A stretch of DNA of 11,866 nucleotides from an uncultured Eubacteriales bacterium. GTDB taxonomy: Bacteria; Bacillota; Clostridia; Oscillospirales; Oscillospiraceae. The position numbers were made by a program, and so were the translations under genes. The notes beneath the pieces are model-generated. The model ran no database searches. It saw only the letters and a list, made by a program, of their open reading frames with translations, and was not told the DNA's origin. Positions 1-5,794 of this stretch are shown here, one piece after another. The first letter of the stretch is position 1; the number at the start of each line of letters is the position of its first letter. The DNA is taken from assembly GCA_900546255.1 (NCBI GenBank), contig URCB01000052.1, positions 1 to 11,866 of the forward strand. Reading direction: 5' to 3'.

Positions 1-95
1 CGGGCAGGCGGGCCCCCGGGGCGCTGCGCCCCGAGGCACCGTAAGAGCCCCGACCACCCGTAGGGTACGCAGTACCCTACCGCGCCCCCGCCCGG
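1..95. repeat. Left copy of a terminal inverted, hairpin-rich GC repeat
   Basis: Bases 1-95 match the reverse complement of 11772-11866 with five mismatches (left positions 56, 60, 61, 78 and 85). The outermost 55 bases are identical. The repeat contains self-complementary stems: 17-23 with 27-33 (loop CTG) and 61-68 with 72-79 (loop GCA). It begins at the very first base of the window, so its outer boundary is not seen. Read on the minus strand it follows the 3' end of xpt, just as the right copy follows mgsA on the plus strand. It could be an interspersed structured repeat or RNA element at which an assembly broke. Transposon ends are unlikely because the genes between the copies are housekeeping genes. 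Confidence 0.9.
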
Positions 96-178
96 GACCG
101 GGCGGGAACCCACGTTGCAGGTCTGGACCTGCGACGGTCTCAACGGGACCGCCTACCGATGACGGAGGGCCCCGGCCT
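86..178. other. Cluster of strong hairpins downstream of xpt
   Basis: This non-coding stretch continues inward from the terminal repeat and is unusually self-complementary. Stems visible are 87-95 with 98-106, 113-123 with 126-136 (11 pairs, one G-U), and an alternative 133-139 with 147-153 (one G-U). The short segment 168-178 is also GC-rich and partly self-complementary. Apart from the first stem this part is not shared with the right copy. No ORF or U-rich terminator tract is seen, so the hairpins may serve as the xpt 3' end or be part of a structured RNA. The function is unknown. Confidence 0.55.
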
Positions 179-205
179 TAGAACACCCTGCGCCAGCAGC
201 GCACC

Positions 206-790
206 TCAGTCGCAGAAGACCACGCCGGTCTCCTCGCTCATGGACTGGATGCGGGCCAGGGATTCCACCCGGACCCCGTCCGTCCGCAGCCGCTGCCCGC
301 CGGGCTGGAAGGCCTTCTCAATGACCACCCCGGCCCCCACCACTTCCGCGCCGGCCTGGCGGACCAGGTCGGTGAGGGCCTGGAGGGCACTGCCGTTGGC
401 CAGGAAGTCGTCCAACAGGAGAACCTTTTCCCCGGGGTGGAGGAACTCCTTGGAGACAAAAATGTTGTAAGGCCGCCGGTCCTGGGTGAAGGACTCCACC
501 TGGCTGATGTACACATCCCCGGCGATGTTCTTGGTGCGGTTCTTCTTGGCAAAGACCACCGGCACGTTGCCGAAGGCCGGGGCGGCCAGGCAGGCGATGG
601 CAATGCCCGAGGCCTCAATGGTGAGGATCCGGTCCACCTGACATCCGGCGAAGCGGCGCCGGAATTCCTGGCCGATCTCCTGGAGAAAGGCCACGTCCAT
701 CTGGTGGTTGAGGAAACTGTCCACCTTGAGGACCTCGTTGTTTCCCCGTACTTTTCCCTCTGCGCGGATCCGCTGCTTCAGTGCTTCCAT
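206..790 (-). CDS. xpt: Xanthine phosphoribosyltransferase
   Basis: This 194-residue protein would transfer the phosphoribosyl group of PRPP to xanthine to form XMP, a cytosolic purine-salvage step. The N-terminus MEALKQRI followed by LKVDSFLNHQ (21-30) is very close to B. subtilis Xpt as I recall it. The PRPP-binding loop is VLLLDDFLANG (123-133). IEASGIA (58-64), VVFAKK (78-83), VVIEKAFQPGG (155-165) and RVESLARI (174-181) are further family motifs, and length is typical (B. subtilis about 194). The start at 790 is chosen over an in-frame ATG at 808 because it gives the family N-terminus and has GGAGGA about 7 nt upstream. No purine riboswitch core was recognised upstream, unlike B. subtilis xpt, and no permease gene follows. 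No U-tract terminator is evident downstream, only the hairpin-rich repeat. Confidence 0.93.
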   Translation of the reverse strand: MEALKQRIRAEGKVRGNNEVLKVDSFLNHQMDVAFLQEIGQEFRRRFAGCQVDRILTIEASGIAIACLAAPAFGNVPVVFAKKNRTKNIAGDVYISQVESFTQDRRPYNIFVSKEFLHPGEKVLLLDDFLANGSALQALTDLVRQAGAEVVGAGVVIEKAFQPGGQRLRTDGVRVESLARIQSMSEETGVVFCD

Positions 791-975
791 GCAAATCTCC
801 TCCTTCATTCCAATGGGACTTCCCTGGTTCCATTCTACTGCCTGGCCCCTGCCCTGGCAAGAGGCAAAGAATCACAAAAAAATAACGGAAAAATCTGTTG
901 AGAAAACGCTATTTTTAGCGGATGTGACAGCCAGCGCCAGCAAGGGCGAGAATGCAGGAGGAAAGCGCAAAAAAT

Positions 976-1016
976 GCAAAATTTTGCTTGACTTTTCCGG
1001 CTCTCCTGGCTAAACT
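976..1016 (+). promoter_or_regulatory. Promoter and adjoining palindrome of the CoA-transferase gene
   Basis: A -35 box TTGACT (988-993) is separated by 17 bp from a -10 box TAAACT (1011-1016), a plausible sigma-70/SigA promoter with a start near 1023. A perfect 12-bp palindrome, GCAAAATTTTGC (976-987), directly abuts the -35 box and could be an operator or an AT-rich UP-like element. The rest of the gap between xpt and this promoter (809-975) holds a small inverted repeat CGCTA-N4-TAGCG (907-920) and A/T-rich runs. I found no convincing minus-strand promoter for xpt there. Confidence 0.6.
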
Positions 1017-1032
1017 TGTACCTGATCAATTC

Positions 1033-1108
1033 ACCCCACACCCTTTGGCGCTGTCCAGGGAAGGGGGTGCTCTGCCAGGCTTTGACCTGGTGGGGTACAT
1101 GCTTTTTT
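1033..1108 (+). promoter_or_regulatory. Possible structured 5' leader (three-way junction) of the CoA-transferase mRNA
   Basis: Within the predicted leader, three stems can be drawn. P1 is ACCCCA (1033-1038) with TGGGGT (1091-1096). P2 is CACCCTTT (1039-1046) with AGGGGGTG (1062-1069, two G-U pairs). P3 is CCAGG (1075-1079) with CCTGG (1086-1090). A second CCAGG at 1055-1059 could compete for the same CCTGG. A T-run (1103-1108) lies 6 nt after P1. The layout resembles a switchable leader but matches no riboswitch class I know. Chance folding of GC-rich DNA cannot be excluded. Confidence 0.35.
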
Positions 1109-1140
1109 ATTCTTTTTATTTCAGAAAAGGAGACAAGAAA

Positions 1141-2481
1141 ATGGATTTTCAGGCTATGTACAAGAGCAAGCTGACCACCGCCGAAGAGGCCGCTAAGCTG
1201 GTCAAGTCCGGCGACTGGGTGGACTACACCTGGTGCACCAACCACCCCGTGGCCCTGGACAAGGCCCTGGCTGCCCGCCAGAACGAGCTGGAGGACGTGA
1301 AGGTCCGCGGCGGCGTTACCATGTGGATGCCCGAGATCGCCAAGGCGGACGACGCTGGCGAGCACTTCGCTTGGCACTCCTGGCACTGCTCCGGCATCGA
1401 CCGGAAGATCATTGCCAAGGGCATGGGCTGGTTCTCCCCCATGCGCTATTCCGAGCTGCCCCGGTTCTATCGGGAGAACCTGGACCCCGTGGACGTGGTC
1501 TTCACCCAGGTGCCCCCTATGGACGAGCACGGCAACTTCTCCTTCTCCCTGGCTCCCTCTCACCTGTATGAGATGTGCGCCCGGGCCAAGCACATCGTGG
1601 TGGAGGTCAACAAGAACCTGCCCCCCGTCTATGGCCTGTATAAGACTGAGCTGAACATCGCCGACGTGACCTACGTGGTGGAAGGCGACAACCCCTCCAT
1701 CCCCGAGCTGGGTTCCGTGCCCCCCACCGACGTGGACCGCACCGTGGCCAACCTCATCGTCCCCGAGATCCCCAACGGCGCCTGCCTGCAGCTGGGCATC
1801 GGCGGCATGCCCAACACCGTGGGTGCCCTGATCGCCGAGTCCGACCTGAAGGACCTGGGCGTGCACACCGAGATGTACGTGGACGCTTTCGTGGACATCG
1901 CCAAGGCCGGCAAGATCACCGGCAAGAACAAGTCCCTGGACTATGGCCGTCAGGTCTATGCCTTCGCCGCCGGCACCAAGAAGCTGTATGACTATGTGAA
2001 CATGAACCCCGAAGTCATGGGCGCCCCCGTGGACTACACCAACGACGTCCGCGTCATTGCCCAGCTGGACAACTTCATCTCCATCAACAACATCGTGGAC
2101 CTGGACCTCTTCGGCCAGGTGAACGCGGAGTCCGCCGGCACCAAGCAGATCTCCGGCACCGGCGGCCAGCTGGACTTCGTCATGGGTGCTTACCTGTCCA
2201 ACGGCGGTAAGTCCTTCATCTGCCTGTCCTCCTCCATGAAGGGCAAGGACGGCGAGCTGAAGTCCCGCATCGTGCCCACCCTGACCCCCGGCTCCATCTG
2301 CACCGACCCCCGTTCCACCGTGCAGTACCTGGTCACCGAGTACGGCATGATCAACCTCAAGGGCCTGAACACCTGGGAGCGCGCTGAGAAGATCATCTCC
2401 ATCGCCCACCCCCAGTTCCGGGACGAGCTGATCGCTTCCGCCGAGAAGATGGGCATCTGGAGAAAGTCCAACAAGCGGTAA
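1141..2481 (+). CDS. but: Butyryl-CoA:acetate CoA-transferase (acetyl-CoA hydrolase/transferase family)
   Basis: This 446-residue cytosolic enzyme most likely exchanges CoA between butyryl-CoA and acetate, giving butyrate and acetyl-CoA, the last step of butyrate formation in many gut Clostridia. The sequence resembles Roseburia-type But along its length: SKLTTAEEA (9-17), [13 protein letters not shown] (54-66), [13 protein letters not shown] (101-113), [13 protein letters not shown] (213-225), [12 protein letters not shown] (242-253) and TGGQLDF (340-346). Glu244 in HTEMYVD aligns with the catalytic glutamate that forms the CoA thioester in the related 4-hydroxybutyrate CoA-transferase. The start at 1141 has AAGGAG about 7 nt upstream. 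The frame stays open upstream to 952, but that part crosses the predicted promoter and lacks family resemblance. It is monocistronic, with its own promoter and terminator. Propionyl-CoA or 4-hydroxybutyrate specificity cannot be excluded by eye. Confidence 0.85.
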   Translation: MDFQAMYKSKLTTAEEAAKLVKSGDWVDYTWCTNHPVALDKALAARQNELEDVKVRGGVTMWMPEIAKADDAGEHFAWHSWHCSGIDRKIIAKGMGWFSPMRYSELPRFYRENLDPVDVVFTQVPPMDEHGNFSFSLAPSHLYEMCARAKHIVVEVNKNLPPVYGLYKTELNIADVTYVVEGDNPSIPELGSVPPTDVDRTVANLIVPEIPNGACLQLGIGGMPNTVGALIAESDLKDLGVHTEMYVDAFVDIAKAGKITGKNKSLDYGRQVYAFAAGTKKLYDYVNMNPEVMGAPVDYTNDVRVIAQLDNFISINNIVDLDLFGQVNAESAGTKQISGTGGQLDFVMGAYLSNGGKSFICLSSSMKGKDGELKSRIVPTLTPGSICTDPRSTVQYLVTEYGMINLKGLNTWERAEKIISIAHPQFRDELIASAEKMGIWRKSNKR

Positions 2482-2520
2482 TCCGCAGCAGGACAGATCC
2501 TACAATTCTTAGTAATTACA

Positions 2521-2556
2521 GAACCCCCTCCGATCCTCGGAGGGGGTTCTTGTATT
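2521..2556 (+). terminator. Intrinsic terminator of the CoA-transferase gene
   Basis: A perfect 13-bp stem (2521-2533 with 2537-2549, loop TCC) is followed by TTGTATTT. It lies 40 bp after the stop codon, which fits rho-independent termination of the plus-strand transcript. Confidence 0.9.
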
Positions 2557-2574
2557 TGGCCATCCTGAAGCGGC

Positions 2575-2617
2575 CAAAAAAGTGCCGTGCCTGGAAAGGG
2601 AGGGTCCAGGCACGGCA
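2575..2617 (-). terminator. Intrinsic terminator of the acyl-CoA dehydrogenase gene
   Basis: A perfect 13-bp stem (2583-2595 with 2605-2617, 9-nt loop) is followed on the minus strand by CTTTTTT (read from 2582 to 2576). It lies about 50 bp beyond the dehydrogenase stop. The two convergent genes thus have separate, oppositely oriented terminators within about 100 bp. Confidence 0.9.
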
Positions 2618-2668
2618 GTAAAAGAGAGGTAGATTTGCGGGAAAGGCCGCCCAAAGCGGCGCGGCGGA

Positions 2669-3826
2669 TTAGTGGCCCTTGCCGGAGAGCACGGCCCCAG
2701 AGATGACCATCTTCTGGATTTGGTTGGTGCCTTCGAAGATGCAGTAGGCCTTGATGTCCCGGAAGCACTTCTCCACGCAGTCTTCCTTCATGTAGCCCTT
2801 GCCGCCCATGAGCTGGATGGCGTCGGTGCACACTTCCATGGCCGACTGGGTGGCGAACATCTTGGCCATGGCGGCCTCCTTGGAGAAGGGCAGGCCCTTG
2901 CTCTGCAGGTCGTTGGCGTGGGAGACCAGGCAGCGGGAGGCCTCAATCTTGGTGGCCATGTCGGCGATCATCCACTGGATGCCCTGGCGCTTGGCCACGG
3001 GGGCGCCGAAGGTCACTCTCTCCTTCACGAAGGCCAGCGCCTCGTCCAGGGCGCGGCGGGCGATGCCCACGGCCAGGGCGCCTACGCAGGCACGGGACTT
3101 GTCCAGGGTCTTCATGGCGTAGATGTAGCCCTTGCCTTCCTCGCCCACCAGGTTGGCGGCAGGCACGCGGACGTTATCGAATTTCAGGGAGCAGGTGGAG
3201 ATGGTGCGGAAGCCGCACTTGTCCTCATACTTGGTCACCGAGAAGCCGGGGGTGTTGGTGGGGACCATAAAGGCGGAGATGCCCTTGGCGCCCTTGGTGG
3301 GGTCGGTGGCTGCGAAAACGCAGGCGATGTCGGCCTCGCCGCCGTTGGTGATGAAGCACTTCTCGCCGTTGATGACCCACTCGTCCCCGTCCTTGACGGC
3401 GGTGGTCTTTACATTGGAGGCATCGGAGCCGGACTGGGGCTCGGTAAGGCAGAAGCAGGCATACCCTCTGCCGTTGAGGATGTGCTCGGAGAAATACTTC
3501 ACCTGGTCGGGGGTGCCGCCGATGAGGATGGGCTTCAGGGCCAGGTTGGTGGTCTGCATGACGGAGGCAAAGTTGCCGTCATAGTAACCCATCTCCTCGT
3601 ACATGACCTCGGCGGTGGCCAGGTCCACCTTGTTGCCGCCGTACTCCTTGGGGATCTCGAAGGAGTTCAGGCCCAGCTTGAAGGCCTTGGCGTACACGTC
3701 CATGGGGATGGCCTTGGAGGGATCGACGATCTTATCCCATTCCAGCATGATGGGTTCGATTTCCTTCTTACAGAATTCACCGATGGTGTCACACCACTTC
3801 TGCTGTTCTTCTGTCAACACACGCAT
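2669..3826 (-). CDS. Acyl-CoA dehydrogenase (short-chain type, substrate unassigned)
   Basis: This 385-residue FAD enzyme belongs to the acyl-CoA dehydrogenase family, which introduces or reduces the alpha-beta double bond of acyl-CoA and exchanges electrons with ETF. CLTEPQSGSDAS (126-137) is family signature 1. FITNGGEADIACVFAATD (158-175) and GKGISAFMVP fit the FAD/substrate-binding middle domain. QLMGGKGYMKEDCVEKCFRD (338-357) with IFEGTNQIQK (363-372) is the C-terminal signature, and Glu365 in FEGT is at the position of the catalytic base of short-chain family members. The N-terminal half differs clearly from Clostridium Bcd, so crotonyl-CoA reduction to butyryl-CoA is plausible but not shown. 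No etfAB genes are adjacent, as they usually are in bcd operons. AGGAGG lies 9 nt before the start. It has its own promoter and terminator and faces the CoA-transferase gene. Confidence 0.88.
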   Translation of the reverse strand: MRVLTEEQQKWCDTIGEFCKKEIEPIMLEWDKIVDPSKAIPMDVYAKAFKLGLNSFEIPKEYGGNKVDLATAEVMYEEMGYYDGNFASVMQTTNLALKPILIGGTPDQVKYFSEHILNGRGYACFCLTEPQSGSDASNVKTTAVKDGDEWVINGEKCFITNGGEADIACVFAATDPTKGAKGISAFMVPTNTPGFSVTKYEDKCGFRTISTCSLKFDNVRVPAANLVGEEGKGYIYAMKTLDKSRACVGALAVGIARRALDEALAFVKERVTFGAPVAKRQGIQWMIADMATKIEASRCLVSHANDLQSKGLPFSKEAAMAKMFATQSAMEVCTDAIQLMGGKGYMKEDCVEKCFRDIKAYCIFEGTNQIQKMVISGAVLSGKGH

Positions 3827-3884
3827 TTCAAGTTACCTCCTAAATCAATGATGTCAATGAGAGAGGACGGAACCGCGCAACTAA

Positions 3885-3948
3885 ACAGTATGCTGTATAA
3901 TAGAGGAAAAAGGAAAGCCCAAGGGGCTTAATAGAAAGCACGCTGTAT
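3885..3948 (-). promoter_or_regulatory. Repeats and small hairpin in the dehydrogenase leader
   Basis: Two 12-mers matching at 10 of 12 positions, AGTATGCTGTAT (3887-3898) and AGCACGCTGTAT (3937-3948, plus-strand spelling), lie exactly 50 bp apart. The first overlaps the inverted repeat ACAG-N4-CTGT (3885-3896). Between them a 6-bp hairpin (3915-3920 with 3924-3929) is followed on the minus strand by TCCTTTTTCC, a weak attenuator-like arrangement. All of this lies in the roughly 145-nt leader predicted for the dehydrogenase mRNA. A regulator-binding role is inferred only from the symmetry and spacing. Confidence 0.35.
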
Positions 3949-3979
3949 CATTGTGAAAAACCTTTTCCGTTCACCTTGC

Positions 3980-4008
3980 ATCATAGCAGGGGAAGGGGGA
4001 TTTGTCAA
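3980..4008 (-). promoter_or_regulatory. SigA promoter of the acyl-CoA dehydrogenase gene
   Basis: On the minus strand, TTGACA (4008-4003) and TATGAT (3985-3980) are separated by exactly 17 bp. The -35 is perfect and the -10 matches five of six bases. Transcription would start near 3973 and leave a leader of about 145 nt before the ATG at 3826. Confidence 0.85.
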
Positions 4009-4090
4009 GGGGGTTTGGAAAAAATATAAAGAGATTTGGTAACTTTTTTCTCAAGCTAACGTGCCTTTTGGTCCATCCAGCCCCGGGACG

Positions 4091-4122
4091 TTGACAACCG
4101 TTGTGGCCCATTGTATGATGGG
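4091..4122 (+). promoter_or_regulatory. SigA promoter of the MarR-family gene with overlapping inverted repeats
   Basis: TTGACA (4091-4096), a 17-bp spacer and TATGAT (4114-4119) form a near-consensus promoter with a start near 4126. ACAACcGTTGT (4094-4104) overlaps the -35 box, and CCCAT-N6-ATGGG (4107-4122) overlaps the -10 box. Either could be an operator, since MarR proteins commonly autoregulate by binding palindromes across their own promoter. Promoter confidence is high; operator confidence is low. Confidence 0.85.
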
Positions 4123-4155
4123 ATGGATTCTGGAAGAGAAGAGGAAAGGACAACC

Positions 4156-4629
4156 ATGGAAAAGGACAAGGAATTTACCGTCGCCCGGCTCATTCTGCGC
4201 ATGGCCAATCAGATCGTCAAAAACCGCAACCTCCACGTCAAGGCCCTGGGCCTGACCACCGAGCAGGCGGACAGTTTGCTCTTTTTTCTCTCCCATGAGA
4301 ATGCGGTGATCAACGACCTCAAGGACTACCTCTGCGTCACCCACCAGACCGCCCGGGGCATCGTCCAGCGCATGGAGGGGAAAGGGGTGGTGACCACCCG
4401 GAAGTCCCCCACCGACGGGCGGTACCAAGTGGTCTCCCTCTCGGAGAAGGGCCGGAAAATGGGGACCATCCTCTTGGAGAACGGCATCCAAACCGGCAGC
4501 CGCCTGCTCCACGGCATGACGCCGGAACAGGAGGACCTCTTTCTCCAACTGATGCAGCTGGCCTTGGAAAACGTGGAAAACCACCCCATTTCCTCTGGGG
4601 AGGGGATGCTGCCCCCGGAAATCCTGTGA
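4156..4629 (+). CDS. MarR-family transcriptional regulator
   Basis: This 157-residue protein has the MarR layout: N-terminal dimerisation helices, a winged helix-turn-helix and C-terminal helices. LTTEQADSLLFFLSHENAVI (33-52) leads into the DNA-binding domain. The recognition-helix region is VTHQTARGIVQRMEGKGVV (61-79), and the wing is TTRKSPTDGRYQVVSLSEKG (80-99) with the usual DGR turn (87-89). The start at 4156 is preferred over an in-frame ATG at 4111 because the latter lies upstream of the predicted transcription start, and AAAGGA precedes 4156 by 5 nt. It is divergent from the dehydrogenase gene, whose promoter lies about 110 bp away, so it may regulate that gene, itself, or both. The ligand and targets are unknown. 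No terminator is seen before noc, 105 bp downstream. Confidence 0.9.
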   Translation: MEKDKEFTVARLILRMANQIVKNRNLHVKALGLTTEQADSLLFFLSHENAVINDLKDYLCVTHQTARGIVQRMEGKGVVTTRKSPTDGRYQVVSLSEKGRKMGTILLENGIQTGSRLLHGMTPEQEDLFLQLMQLALENVENHPISSGEGMLPPEIL

Positions 4630-4734
4630 TCCGCCCAAAAAAGGGAGGCAATCCGGTTCCGTCGACAGGGTTCCCAAGACTTCCCTTCCAAAAAATGGTA
4701 AACTCTGGTTGTTCTGAGAAAGGAGGCCAGAGAA

Positions 4735-5574
4735 ATGCCGGTTTTATACAGACGGGGGCTGTTGGAATCCACCCGGGTGACCATGCTCTCCCCGGATGTG
4801 ATCTCCCCCAACCCCGACCAGCCCCGGCGGTACTTCGACCCCGACGGGCTGTATGAGTTGGCAGAGAGCATCCGGGTTCACGGCATTCTCCAACCCCTTT
4901 CCGTCCGGCGAAAGGGCGGCGGGCGGTATGAGCTCATCGCCGGAGAGCGCCGGCTGCGGGCCGCCATGATCTGCGGCCTGGAGCAGGTGCCCTGCCTGGT
5001 GCTGGAGGTGTCCCGGGAAAGTTCCTGCCTGCTCTCCCTGATTGAAAACTTACAGCGGCGGGACCTGGACTTTTGGGAGGAGGCCAAGGCGTTGGAGCGG
5101 CTCACCACCGTCTATGGCCTCTCCCAGGAGGAGGCCGCCGCCAAGGTGGGCAAGTCCCAGTCGGCGGTGGCCAACAAGCTCCGCCTGCTGCGCCTGCCCC
5201 AGGAGGTGTTGGCCCTGCTCCGGAAGCATGGCTTCACCGAGCGCCACGCCAGGGCCCTTCTCCGCCTGCCCACCCCCGAGGCCCAAGCCGCCGGGGCGGA
5301 CCTGCTGGTGAAGGAGGGGTGGACGGTGGCCCGCACGGAGAAGTATGTGGAGGAGGTCCTCTGCAACCAGACCAAGGGGAAAAAGACCCGCCCTCCCCTG
5401 CTGATCCGGGACGTCCGGTTCTTCCTCAACAGCCTGGACCACAGCTTGGCGGTGATGCGCTCGGCCGGGGTAGCGGCCCAGTGCCAGCGGAAGGAGGAGG
5501 GGGAGGACCTCTTGCTTACCATACGAATTCCCAAGGCCAAGGGCCAAAGCCCCAGCGGAAGCGGTCCGGCCTGA
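4735..5574 (+). CDS. noc: Nucleoid occlusion protein Noc (ParB-family CTPase)
   Basis: This 279-residue ParB-fold protein is best read as Noc, which spreads on DNA, tethers it to the membrane and blocks division over the nucleoid. It has a ParB N-terminal domain with the CTP-binding boxes GERRLRAA (70-77) and ENLQRRDLDFWEEA (104-117), then a helix-turn-helix LSQEEAAAKVGKSQSAVANK (129-148). The segment TERHARALL (168-176) is Noc-like; the ParB downstream has SAGHGRALL at the same place. Its position before parA is the usual Firmicutes noc-soj-spo0J order. The N-terminus MPVLYRRGLL is hydrophobic plus basic and might be a short membrane-targeting helix, which is inference. AGGAGG lies 9 nt upstream of the start. 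Upstream, TGGTAAACT (4697-4704 region) could be a -10, but no good -35 is present. A ParB paralogue with another binding site is the alternative. Confidence 0.82.
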   Translation: MPVLYRRGLLESTRVTMLSPDVISPNPDQPRRYFDPDGLYELAESIRVHGILQPLSVRRKGGGRYELIAGERRLRAAMICGLEQVPCLVLEVSRESSCLLSLIENLQRRDLDFWEEAKALERLTTVYGLSQEEAAAKVGKSQSAVANKLRLLRLPQEVLALLRKHGFTERHARALLRLPTPEAQAAGADLLVKEGWTVARTEKYVEEVLCNQTKGKKTRPPLLIRDVRFFLNSLDHSLAVMRSAGVAAQCQRKEEGEDLLLTIRIPKAKGQSPSGSGPA

Positions 5575-5601
5575 GTTTTCCTTGCATATCCTTTCATCCT
5601 T

Positions 5602-5647
5602 GGCCGGATGTTTCACGTGAAACATCCGGCCCCTTTTTCATTTTTTT
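5602..5647 (+). terminator. Intrinsic terminator of noc, built around parS
   Basis: A perfect 30-bp palindrome (5602-5631) is followed by CCCTTTTTCA and a second run of seven or more T. As RNA it would form a long GC-capped hairpin plus U-tract 27 nt after the noc stop. Its centre is the parS site at 5609-5624; the extra GGCCGGA and TCCGGCC arms add what a terminator needs. Confidence 0.75.
5609..5624. promoter_or_regulatory. parS: parS site 1 (ParB loading site)
   Basis: TGTTTCACGTGAAACA is a perfect 16-bp match to the conserved bacterial parS, where ParB loads as a CTP-dependent clamp. It lies between noc and parA, next to the genes that encode the machinery. Confidence 0.97.
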
Positions 5648-5695
5648 CAGGGGGCAAAAACGGGGATTCCCCTTGGAATTCCAGGGAAATTTGGG

Positions 5696-5724
5696 TTGCA
5701 AAACCATAGGCTTCCCGGTATAAT
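5696..5724 (+). promoter_or_regulatory. Promoter of parA
   Basis: TTGCAA (5696-5701), a 17-bp spacer and a perfect TATAAT (5719-5724) place the transcription start near 5731, about 65 nt before parA. The -35 matches four of six bases. Just upstream, a segment around 5677-5691 combines AATTCC and GGGAAATT around one A and weakly resembles a Noc-binding palindrome lacking one base. Confidence 0.8.
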
Positions 5725-5794
5725 GGAACTCTACGGGAACTTACCCAGTAACCAATTCACAAGAACCGCAGGGTTCCGGGAAAGAAGGGAAACC

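Noticed and set aside
159..470. Small plus-strand frame overlapping xpt
   Set aside because: It is antisense to xpt over most of its length, has a Ser/Arg/Pro-rich shadow composition and no ribosome-binding site.
907..920. CGCTA-N4-TAGCG inverted repeat as a terminator
   Set aside because: The 5-bp stem is too weak, and the plus strand has no T-run after it. On the minus strand only TTTT follows and no gene lies upstream in this window.
791..960. Purine riboswitch upstream of xpt
   Set aside because: The B. subtilis xpt gene has one, so I looked for the conserved TATA-flanked junction and paired loops. I could not find them on the minus strand.
952..1140. N-terminal extension of the CoA-transferase from an upstream in-frame ATG
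   Set aside because: It would overlap the predicted promoter and leader, has no family similarity, and lacks the strong ribosome-binding site found before 1141.
835..2409. Long minus-strand open frame opposite the CoA-transferase gene
   Set aside because: Its translation is a low-complexity Gly/Val/His/Leu-rich sequence typical of the antisense of a GC-rich gene, and the plus strand encodes a well-recognised enzyme.
2672..3931. Long plus-strand open frame opposite the acyl-CoA dehydrogenase gene
   Set aside because: The product is Gly/His/Val-rich antisense shadow with no recognisable domain. The minus strand carries the full family signatures.
5773..5783. TTCCGGGAA near the parA start as a Noc-binding site
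   Set aside because: It is shorter than the known 14-bp site and could arise by chance in GC-rich DNA.
5696..5794. Upstream in-frame start for parA
   Set aside because: The ATG coincides with the -35 box of a good promoter, and the standard ParA N-terminus starts at 5795.
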